From Leptospira wolbachii serovar Codice str. CDC (GTDB lineage Bacteria; Spirochaetota; Leptospiria; Leptospirales; Leptospiraceae), in contig NZ_AOGZ02000014.1 of NCBI RefSeq assembly GCF_000332515.2, positions 1,628,001 to 1,692,000 on the forward strand: a stretch of 64,000 nucleotides of DNA, read 5' to 3'. This document shows, in pieces, positions 57,562-64,000 of this stretch. Position numbers and translations under genes: made by a program. The notes under the pieces were generated by a model. It had not been told where the DNA came from. It saw only the letters and a program-made list of their open reading frames with translations, and made no database searches. Numbering within the stretch: position 1 is the first letter of the stretch; each line of letters opens with the position of its first letter.

Positions 57562-58290
57562 TTTCCGTTTAAATTCTGCGATCACAACTTCTAAGTCAGC
57601 CGGCGAATCCACACCCAGGTTGGCTTTATCAGAAAGATAAACCCCAATCGTGGAGCCGTTCTGCAAGGCGCGGAGTTGTTCCAGTGACTCTGCCGTCTCC
57701 CAATCGGAAGCCGGCAAGTGGTTATAATTCATTAAAAATTCCCGTTCATAAGCATAGATTCCTAAATGTCTAAAATACTTAGCATCAGCTTTAAAAGAGG
57801 CAGGGATAGGCGAACGAGAAAAATAGTTTGCTCGTCCGTTTGTATCAAAGACCACCTTTACTTTGTTAGGGTCTTTTGGGTCTTCTGATGTGCTAAAGGG
57901 AACAGCTGCCGTAGCCATTTCCCAATTTCTATGTTTTGTTTTTAAATCCACAACTCCATCAATGAGGACGGCTTCCATGCCTGGCTCATCCCCTTGGATA
58001 TTCACAATGATTCCGTAGTTCGGATACTTTTCTGCAACTTCAATGATCCTGTCAGTGCCAGTAGGATGATCGGGGCTTGTTAAAACAGACTCTCCACCAA
58101 AACCCAAAACCACATCATGGATTCTTTTGTCATCAGTGGCGACCACCAAACGGTGGAAAGATTTAGATAGGGAAGCGTGGTGGTAGGTCCACTGGATCAT
58201 TGGTTTGGTTCCAATGAGGGCCAGTGGTTTTCCGGGAAGCCTTGTGCTCGCGAAGCGAGCAGGGATCACACCGAGAATTTGGTCGGACAT
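57550..58290 (-). CDS. kdsB: 3-deoxy-manno-octulosonate cytidylyltransferase
   Basis: A 246-aa enzyme that activates Kdo as CMP-Kdo for LPS inner core. It has 'VIPARFASTRLPGKPL' (7-22), 'VVATDD', 'HPTGTDRIIEV' and 'NIQGDEPGM', all typical. Its start lies 4 nt after the fliL stop, so an LPS gene closes the flagellar motor operon. Confidence 0.95.
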   Translation of the reverse strand: MSDQILGVIPARFASTRLPGKPLALIGTKPMIQWTYHHASLSKSFHRLVVATDDKRIHDVVLGFGGESVLTSPDHPTGTDRIIEVAEKYPNYGIIVNIQGDEPGMEAVLIDGVVDLKTKHRNWEMATAAVPFSTSEDPKDPNKVKVVFDTNGRANYFSRSPIPASFKADAKYFRHLGIYAYEREFLMNYNHLPASDWETAESLEQLRALQNGSTIGVYLSDKANLGVDSPADLEVVIAEFKRKGLI

Positions 58291-58294
58291 AGTC

Positions 58295-58822
58295 CTAGTT
58301 TACCAAGAACTCGGTAAAGTAAACCTCTTTGATTTTTCCATTAGTTAAAATGTGATTTAAGTGGGCTTTGATTTCCTCACGTAAATCCAATTGGTTGGTA
58401 ATGGATTTTAAATCGTCTTTTGTTTTCCTTGCAATGACTAAGTTGATGATGTTTTGCATTTGAGCCACACGTGCCGCAAGTTCCGCAGAAAGTGCCGGTT
58501 GACCGGATTCAAATCCAAGAGACATCTTCAACTTAACAAAATGTGATTCACCAACATCAGAAGTATTCACTCTAAATTCTTCTTGAAATGTGTAAACTTC
58601 CAAAGGAGGGGGAGCTTTCACAAGAGAGATATTCTTTTGTTGTTTGAACACACTTGTTGCCGTCTTTTGAGCAACAAACATCGATATAACGGTTACAATG
58701 ATAATCCCGAAAATGGCAGCAGCAATGTACAATAACCATTTTACAATGGGGGACATCCCTGCGGAGGCGGAACTACCTTCGGCTAACCCACCTTCTTCTT
58801 CATCTACTTCACGGTCACCCAT
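58295..58822 (-). CDS. fliL: Flagellar basal-body protein FliL
   Basis: A 175-aa protein with an acidic cytoplasmic N-terminus ('EVDEEEGG'), one membrane helix (about 27-48) and a periplasmic FliL domain ('RVNTSDVGESHFVKLKMSLGFE', 'EVYFTEFLVN'). FliL surrounds the stator units and supports torque. It lies 1 nt after the motB stop. Confidence 0.93.
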   Translation of the reverse strand: MGDREVDEEEGGLAEGSSASAGMSPIVKWLLYIAAAIFGIIIVTVISMFVAQKTATSVFKQQKNISLVKAPPPLEVYTFQEEFRVNTSDVGESHFVKLKMSLGFESGQPALSAELAARVAQMQNIINLVIARKTKDDLKSITNQLDLREEIKAHLNHILTNGKIKEVYFTEFLVN

Positions 58823-58823
58823 G

Positions 58824-59657
58824 TTAAAATTCTCCTTCTACATTTGTTTCAGTGTTCGGCAAACGAGTGTCAGGGAGTCCGTATTTACTTTCTCCTGGTG
58901 CCCGTTTGGTAGACTTCTCGGTTAGGATGATGATATCCACTCTACGGTTGAAAGCCTTAGCTTCCGGTGTACCTTCATTTTCTAATACAAGAGGTCTGTA
59001 GGATCCAAAACTTACAGCTTGGAACCAACTTGGCTCAATTTCTTCTGAATTGATCATAAAAACGGTAGCATTGACTGCCCTAGCTCCCGCCAAATCCCAG
59101 TTATTGATATATTCTCTTTCTTCTCTTCCAGGACGGTTCACAGGATTGACGGCATCATCATCACTATGTCCTTCCACACGAACAAAACGTTCGAGTCCTT
59201 TGATCAGACCCGCCGCTTTCCGTAATGTTTCTCGAATGGTTGGTGTTAGGATCGCTGAACCGGGATAAAAATAATCAGCACCAACGAGCGAGATCACAAG
59301 TCCTCTTTCATTTTCAGAAATGCGAACTTTTCCCGCTTCTACTTCTGGTTTAAAAACTTCATGGGCATCTTTTTTTGCTTTGGAAAGGTTACGTCCCACC
59401 ACTTGGGAAGGAAGAGATTCAATCTGCATTCCCATTTCTTCCAAAGAACCCTTGGAAAGAGTTTGCCCCCCAGTAAAAAATCCTGTTGTGGATTTGAATG
59501 CAGATAAAATGATCTGCATCTCCTTTGCATCTGTTTTACCCGTTGTATACAAAAGGATAAAGAAACAAAGAAGAAGTGTTACCATGTCCCCGTAAGTTGC
59601 CATGAACTCGGGAACTTTTTGGATACACTCAGGACATTTTTCTTTCTTAGAAGCCAT
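58824..59657 (-). CDS. motB: Flagellar motor stator protein MotB
   Basis: A 277-aa stator subunit. The single helix begins 'YGDMVTLLLCFFILLYT', with the proton-binding aspartate at residue 24. A plug-like segment follows and then an OmpA-type peptidoglycan-binding domain (about 150-250; 'VRVEGHSDDDA', 'GARAVNATVF', 'NRRVDIIIL'). Two cysteines at 8 and 11 in the cytoplasmic tail are notable. It is 10 nt downstream of motA. Confidence 0.95.
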   Translation of the reverse strand: MASKKEKCPECIQKVPEFMATYGDMVTLLLCFFILLYTTGKTDAKEMQIILSAFKSTTGFFTGGQTLSKGSLEEMGMQIESLPSQVVGRNLSKAKKDAHEVFKPEVEAGKVRISENERGLVISLVGADYFYPGSAILTPTIRETLRKAAGLIKGLERFVRVEGHSDDDAVNPVNRPGREEREYINNWDLAGARAVNATVFMINSEEIEPSWFQAVSFGSYRPLVLENEGTPEAKAFNRRVDIIILTEKSTKRAPGESKYGLPDTRLPNTETNVEGEF

Positions 59658-59667
59658 GGTTTAGATA

Positions 59668-60450
59668 TTAATCTCCGTCGTCTTTAAGTGCAGTTCTTTC
59701 TGCAGGAGTTAAGAAACTCGCCAACTTCTCTTTAACAATCCGTGGGTTGTCCCCTGATTGAATGGACAATGTTCCTTCCACCATCACTTGTTTGATCACA
59801 AGTTCATCTTCCGATCGTCTAGTTAGTTTTCTTACAACCGGTGCTGCAAATAAGTTCTGCGCTAACGATCCGTATAGAGTTGTAATAAGGGCAGTCGCCA
59901 TACCTTGTCCAATCGCACTGGCATCCCCACCACCTAAGTTCTTTAACATCCCTACAAGACCCACAAGGGTCCCAAGCATCCCGAACCCTGGCGCAAAACC
60001 AGCGTAAGCATCCCACCAAGAACGGCCGTAAGCATGCCTTGTGGCCGTGTTCCCAATTTCGGTTTCCATAATATTTCGAACAAGTTCTGGGTCTGTTCCA
60101 TCCACAACGAGTTGGATTCCCTTCTTTAAAAATTCTTCAGGAAGTTCATTGATATCATCTTCTAAAGCGAGTAGACCTTCCCTTCTTGCCTTTTCGGAAA
60201 AACTAACTAGTGTAGTAATGAGACCAGGAAGGTCGGAGGGTGGATTTTGAAAGGCTTTCTTTGTCACTGCCCCCACTCCAATGGTGGAAGTCCAAGGGAA
60301 GGAAATGATCGTAGCGGCTGCCGCACCACCAAATGTAATCATGACCGAGGGAATATCGATTAGGTCGGTTAAGGCAAGACCCCCCGAAACCACCCCAAGT
60401 AACATCAAGGCCACTCCAAGGGCCAAACCAATGACTGTAGCTATATCCAT
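59668..60450 (-). CDS. motA: Flagellar motor stator protein MotA
   Basis: A 260-aa protein with four helices, 'GGAAAATIISFPW' near 40, the cytoplasmic loop (about 65-150) with charged torque residues ('SEKARREGLLALEDDI') and 'PGFGMLGTLVGLVGML' (about 165-185) closing the channel. It forms the A5B2 proton channel with MotB. Its ATG is 3 nt after the flbD stop. Confidence 0.96.
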   Translation of the reverse strand: MDIATVIGLALGVALMLLGVVSGGLALTDLIDIPSVMITFGGAAAATIISFPWTSTIGVGAVTKKAFQNPPSDLPGLITTLVSFSEKARREGLLALEDDINELPEEFLKKGIQLVVDGTDPELVRNIMETEIGNTATRHAYGRSWWDAYAGFAPGFGMLGTLVGLVGMLKNLGGGDASAIGQGMATALITTLYGSLAQNLFAAPVVRKLTRRSEDELVIKQVMVEGTLSIQSGDNPRIVKEKLASFLTPAERTALKDDGD

Positions 60451-60453
60451 TTC

Positions 60454-60669
60454 TTATGTTTCCTTGGCCTTCTCTATGACTCGGGGGAGACCATGGATCC
60501 TAGTTTTGTAGGACACCACTTTTTCCACAACTTCCGCGACGGGCTCTTGTACAATGAATTTCTTCTCATTCACAAGAGTAATGATCGTATCTGGATTTGC
60601 TTCAATGGTCTCAATCAAATCTGCATTGAGAACAAATTCCGCACCTTTGAGTCGATGTAAAATGACCAG
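60454..60669 (-). CDS. flbD: FlbD-family flagellar protein (CTG start)
   Basis: A 71-aa protein ('VILHRLKGAEFVLNADLIE', 'PDTIITLVNEKKFIVQE') matching FlbD, a small protein found beside motA in spirochaetes and Firmicutes. The frame has no ATG, GTG or TTG before the conserved N-terminus and a stop (TAG) lies 10 codons above. A CTG at 60669-60667 sits 5-6 nt after AAGGGGGA and gives the family's usual N-terminal 'MVIL', so CTG is the best start; the frame is easily missed by gene callers. Role in motility unclear. Confidence 0.83.
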   Translation of the reverse strand: MVILHRLKGAEFVLNADLIETIEANPDTIITLVNEKKFIVQEPVAEVVEKVVSYKTRIHGLPRVIEKAKET

Positions 60670-60690
60670 GAGATCCCCCTTCAGAGATTT

Positions 60691-61770
60691 CTACTTATGT
60701 CTATCGACTACCTTTCGAATTTCGCTTACGAATTTTTCTTCCGTAAATCGATTGATGGAATTTTGGAAATCTCCGCGTTTGAAATGGATCTTTTCTGCCC
60801 TTTGGATGGCCTCATTTAAGGATTTTACGGTCTGTTCTTTGAAAAATACCCCCGTTCTGTCCTCATTGACCGACTCCAAAGCTCCGCCCTTGCCATAAGC
60901 AATGACCGGAGTGGCATAGGCCTGGGACTCCACCGGTGTGATCCCGAAGTCTTCCATACCAGGAAAGATAAAGCCACGGGCCTTTTTGTAAAGTTCCACG
61001 ACTTCCGTGCGGGGTAGGCCTTTTTTCCATAGGATGTTTTTCGGTAAATTTTTAACAAGTTTCCCTTCTTCCTGACCTCCACCGACAAGGATGAGTGGTT
61101 TTCCATTCTCACGAAAAGCTTCGATCGCTAGGTCAATTTTTTTGTAAGGAGCAAAGGCCGAGACCATTAAATAATAATCGTCTTTGGAGTTATCATGGAC
61201 TCGGAAATCCTGCGGCAAACAAGGGGGATAAACAATTTTATAATCACGTCTATAATACTTTTGGATACGCCTTCCCACAAAATGCGAGTTACATGTAAAA
61301 TAATCCACGCGGTTGGCAGAGGCCGCATCCCAAGTACGAAGGTAGTTAGCAATGGATTGTAATAAAAAAAACTTAAAACCTTTCCGATTAGGAAAATAAT
61401 CATAATACATATCCCAGACATAACGCATGGGGCTATGGATATAACTCAAATGAAAAGTGTCGGGATGAGGGATGACCCCTTTGGCCACACAATGTGAGGA
61501 ACTAATCACCACATCATATCCTTTGAGATCCAAAGATTCAATGGCTGTGGGAAATACCGGCAAATAATAACGATAGTATTTTTCTTTAAAGGGAAGATTG
61601 TTCGTAAAAGCCGTTGTGATTTTACGACTTTCAATCCTTTCATTTAGTTTTCCTTTGGAATAAAAAAGAGTAAATAAATCCGCTTCCGGAAACGCTTTTA
61701 ATAAACTATCGAGAACTAATTCTCCACCGCGCATACCGGTAAGCCAGTCATGTATAATTGCAACTTTCAT
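60691..61770 (-). CDS. Family 4-type glycosyltransferase
   Basis: A 359-aa GT-B fold enzyme: N-terminal 'AIIHDWLTGMRGGE', the 'CNSHFVGRRIQKYYRRD' helix, the EX7E-like C-terminal 'GFIFPGMEDFGITPVESQAYATPVIAYGKGG' region (about 270-300). It resembles WbaZ-type mannosyltransferases and probably adds a sugar to LPS or another glycan. Its ATG overlaps the MCE stop by 1 nt and flbD begins 21 nt after its stop. Confidence 0.87.
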   Translation of the reverse strand: MKVAIIHDWLTGMRGGELVLDSLLKAFPEADLFTLFYSKGKLNERIESRKITTAFTNNLPFKEKYYRYYLPVFPTAIESLDLKGYDVVISSSHCVAKGVIPHPDTFHLSYIHSPMRYVWDMYYDYFPNRKGFKFFLLQSIANYLRTWDAASANRVDYFTCNSHFVGRRIQKYYRRDYKIVYPPCLPQDFRVHDNSKDDYYLMVSAFAPYKKIDLAIEAFRENGKPLILVGGGQEEGKLVKNLPKNILWKKGLPRTEVVELYKKARGFIFPGMEDFGITPVESQAYATPVIAYGKGGALESVNEDRTGVFFKEQTVKSLNEAIQRAEKIHFKRGDFQNSINRFTEEKFVSEIRKVVDRHK

Positions 61771-62564
61771 TAGTTTTGTGGTCCAATCCTTCTTCCCGTA
61801 ATTGGCGTTGTACGTCCGTAATACGATGCTGTAATCAAAAAAGGAATCGGCATGGTGTTCTCCAAATTCCTGGAACTTTCCATATATCGCCTTCCTTCTT
61901 TTCCTATAGATTCTGCGTCCTGAATTGTCGCAAGAAGTTCATCATACATTTCTGTATCACCTATTAATTTGGGAATTGTGCCTTCTGTATGATTTAATTT
62001 ATCGGTGATCGAACGAAAATCCAAGGTGATTTGCCGAAGGTCCGATCGATTTTCTTCCATAGTTACCAAGGTTGCCTTAAAAAAATCATCAAAATACCGA
62101 GCCGAGGGTAAATAATCAGGACTTTTTTCCCCTTCACGAAATGTAGGTTTGAAAAAGGGACGTTTCCCATCAGAACTACCTGGATTGATATTGATGATCC
62201 TTCCCGAAAACAAAGTGATGGTTTGAAAATCCACTTCATAATTGTCCCAAAGAGTTAAGGGATCTTCTAAGGCAATATGAAGCTCTATCGCATGATCCAT
62301 GTTATGGTCTAAAAAACGGCGATCCGGTACATCGAGAAGAGGTCTGGAATCAATATGGGCCACATATCCTTTTTGAATTCCTAAAATTCGGACCTCTGTG
62401 CCTTCTTTGATTCCATCAATTCTAGAATAAAAAAGGGATAACCTATAAGGATATTTTTTGGCAGGCCGATCCGGTTCAATGACGGTGGTGAAAAAAGCAA
62501 AGACCAAAATAGAAAAAAAAACGATTCCTGTTAGGGCTTCCTTCGATAACTTTTTTGATTTCAC
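61770..62564 (-). CDS. MCE/MlaD-family protein
   Basis: A 264-aa protein with one N-terminal helix (about 11-28) and a MCE domain (about 40-130; 'SRIDGIKEGTEVRILGIQKGYV', 'VDFQTITLFSGRIININ'). MCE proteins form hexameric rings carrying lipids between the membranes. The C-terminal half is helical and lacks the MlaD length pattern. It starts at GTG and heads the glycosyltransferase / flbD / motAB / fliL / kdsB operon. No MlaE/MlaF permease is near. Confidence 0.85.
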   Translation of the reverse strand: MKSKKLSKEALTGIVFFSILVFAFFTTVIEPDRPAKKYPYRLSLFYSRIDGIKEGTEVRILGIQKGYVAHIDSRPLLDVPDRRFLDHNMDHAIELHIALEDPLTLWDNYEVDFQTITLFSGRIININPGSSDGKRPFFKPTFREGEKSPDYLPSARYFDDFFKATLVTMEENRSDLRQITLDFRSITDKLNHTEGTIPKLIGDTEMYDELLATIQDAESIGKEGRRYMESSRNLENTMPIPFLITASYYGRTTPITGRRIGPQN

Positions 62565-62616
62565 GGCAGACTTAAAATTCTTCCTTCGAAAGAAAGAGTT
62601 GGCAAGCAGATTTTAA

Positions 62617-63615
62617 ATGACTGAATGGGATGAGATGAAAGCAGTCACCATCCTAAAATACGACGAATCCGAACCTCAGTTAGAACTTAGGGAAAAAGAA
62701 ATTCCCACACCAAAGGAAAACGAAGTTAGGATCAAAATCCATCTTTCTCCCATCAATCCTTCCGACCTCATGTTCATTCGTGGACTCTATGGTTTCAAAA
62801 AAAAAGCACCGGTGTCAGCGGGATTTGAAGCCAGTGGGATTGTAGATACCGTAGGAAGTGCGATCAAAACGCTGAAAGTGGGAATGAATGTCTCCTGTGT
62901 GGCTCCGCAAAATGATGGATCCTGGGCCGAGTACATGATCACTACCGAAGACAACTGTTTGCCGTTAGTGGATGGAGTGACTCTTGACGAAGGATCTAGT
63001 TTTTTTGTAAACCCAATGACTGCTTGGGCAATGGTCTCTCGTTGCTCAAAAGAGGGTCATCCGGCGATGATCCAAACTGCCGCTGCCAGTGCTCTGGGTA
63101 AAATGGTAGTGCGACTTTGTAAAGAACGTGGAATCCCACTAATCAATGTTGTACGAAAAAAAGAACAAGAGGATAATCTTTTGGCTATTGGTGCAGAAAA
63201 TATTCTCAACTCCTCTTCTCCCAACTACCAAAAAGATTTATATAAAATTTCTAAAAAATTAAACGCAACCTATGCGATTGACGCAGTTGCAGGAGAAACA
63301 GCACAGTCTCTTGTAGAATGTATGCCTTATGGTTCTAAAATTGTATGTTATGGTGCTTTATCAGAAAAACCATTTTCGGTCAATGCTGGTATCATGTTGT
63401 TTCAAAACAAAAAGATAGAAGGATTTTGGTTATCTTCTTGGATCTATGAAATTGGTTTAGAAGAATTTCAAAAACAGGCCAAAGATGCACAAAAGTTTTT
63501 AAAAACCGTTTTCCAAACAAAAATCAACAAACGTTTTAAGTTTGAGGAATATAAAGAAGGTTTAGAGTTTTATAAACAAAATATGACCGATGGGAAGGTA
63601 GTATTTGGTCCGTAG
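62617..63615 (+). CDS. MDR-family NADPH:quinone oxidoreductase-like protein
   Basis: A 332-aa zinc-free medium-chain dehydrogenase. 'PINPSDLMFIRGLYG' (about 50-64), 'SAGFEASGIVDTVG', a Rossmann part ('AAASALGKMVVRL') and 'IDAVAGETAQSL' match quinone oxidoreductase/enoyl reductase-like members. No catalytic-zinc Cys set. A second in-frame ATG at 62635 gives the usual family start 'MKAVTIL' and may be the true one. Its stop overlaps the next gene by 11 bp. Confidence 0.87.
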   Translation: MTEWDEMKAVTILKYDESEPQLELREKEIPTPKENEVRIKIHLSPINPSDLMFIRGLYGFKKKAPVSAGFEASGIVDTVGSAIKTLKVGMNVSCVAPQNDGSWAEYMITTEDNCLPLVDGVTLDEGSSFFVNPMTAWAMVSRCSKEGHPAMIQTAAASALGKMVVRLCKERGIPLINVVRKKEQEDNLLAIGAENILNSSSPNYQKDLYKISKKLNATYAIDAVAGETAQSLVECMPYGSKIVCYGALSEKPFSVNAGIMLFQNKKIEGFWLSSWIYEIGLEEFQKQAKDAQKFLKTVFQTKINKRFKFEEYKEGLEFYKQNMTDGKVVFGP

Positions 63616-64000
63616 AATTTTATTTTTATTCACTTTTTTATCTTTTGCATCGTTTACTCATTGTTTGAGTGATACAAAAAAGAATTTAGAAAGTTTAAAA
63701 GCGTGTAAGTTTGATTTGGTGGATGTTCGTGTGGACCTAAAACCGAATCCAAACTTTCCCATCATTCCTTTGGTGGATTTGTACCCGCAAGTGTCGGTAG
63801 AAAATCCTAACGAAACTAAGGTGAGTATTTATAAATTTGATTTGGAAATCCAACTCATCACTGCAAATGGAAAAGAATACATTGGAAAACTCCAAAACGA
63901 AACTCCTTTAGAAGTGGAACCAAAGGCAACTTCCACAGTGGTTCTGAAACTCATTCCCGAACAAAAACAATCGATCCTTCCGAAACTTTTACTTTTGGCA
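63605..64000 (+). CDS. LEA-14-like lipoprotein, N-terminal part
   Basis: The first 132 residues of a protein that runs off the window. It starts at TTG 63605, the only available start since a TAG lies two codons above, with AAGG about 7 nt upstream. The signal peptide ends in 'SFTHC' (Cys20), a spirochaetal lipobox. The mature part ('PLVDLYPQVSVENPNETKVSIYKFDLEIQLI') resembles the LEA type 2 fold of plant desiccation proteins, which also occurs in bacterial lipoproteins. It overlaps the dehydrogenase gene. Confidence 0.72.
   Translation, partial: MVRRILFLFTFLSFASFTHCLSDTKKNLESLKACKFDLVDVRVDLKPNPNFPIIPLVDLYPQVSVENPNETKVSIYKFDLEIQLITANGKEYIGKLQNETPLEVEPKATSTVVLKLIPEQKQSILPKLLLLA

Overview
The window looks like chromosomal DNA of a spirochaete, most likely a Leptospira of the environmental (saprophytic or low-virulence) group. 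The basis is moderately AT-rich coding DNA, frequent TTG and GTG starts with tight overlaps, many short-signal lipoproteins, a double-membrane LPS-type envelope (KdsB, M23 lipoprotein, OmpA, TolC) together with flagellar stator genes, and familiar runs such as ispE / tRNA-Gln / glmU-like / prs / rplY / pth / ftsH. The species cannot be fixed from sequence alone. There is no prophage, transposase, integrase or CRISPR array.

Layout. 0-13 kb: a partial thrC, then a forward operon lepB / class B PBP with PASTA domain / DUF115 protein. It converges on a reverse operon valS-purD-hypothetical-prfB-degenerate enhancer-binding protein-OmpA protein. 13-19 kb: small secreted and envelope genes (a 49-aa ORF, thioredoxin-like protein, flavin monooxygenase, M23 lipoprotein, solute:Na symporter). 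19-28 kb: a forward housekeeping block (type-I-FAS-like acyltransferase, WYL regulator, ispE, tRNA-Gln, a uridyltransferase-only GlmU, prs, rplY, a Pth with an altered active site, ftsH, EVE protein). 28-33 kb: reverse sensor kinase / response regulator pair, CAP protein, lipoprotein, SLC13 transporter. 33-45 kb: a GpsA-acyltransferase fusion, transporters, an acyl-CoA dehydrogenase, a C-terminal J-domain protein, an M23 peptidase and ligA.

45-50 kb reads as an accessory stretch: a 5'-truncated MTHFR-like gene, an ArsR/SRPBCC/GFA set behind a strong palindrome, a divergent SDR/TetR pair with its own palindrome and a probable leaderless promoter, and about 480 bp of non-coding DNA with inverted and direct repeats. 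50-57.5 kb holds a tripartite exporter-like operon whose ABC subunit has lost every ATPase motif, followed by HlyD and TolC proteins and a Kef-type antiporter. 57.5-62.6 kb is a reverse operon joining an MCE protein and a glycosyltransferase to flbD-motA-motB-fliL and kdsB; flbD appears to begin at CTG. The window closes with a quinone-oxidoreductase-like gene overlapping a partial LEA-type lipoprotein.

Main points of interest: the ATPase-dead exporter operon, the GpsA-PlsB-like fusion, the Pth homologue lacking its catalytic histidine, the AAA+ regulator lacking GAFTGA, the CTG-started flbD inside an envelope/motor operon, and compact palindromes next to the ArsR and TetR genes. All functional calls rest on reading motifs by eye; no database search was run.
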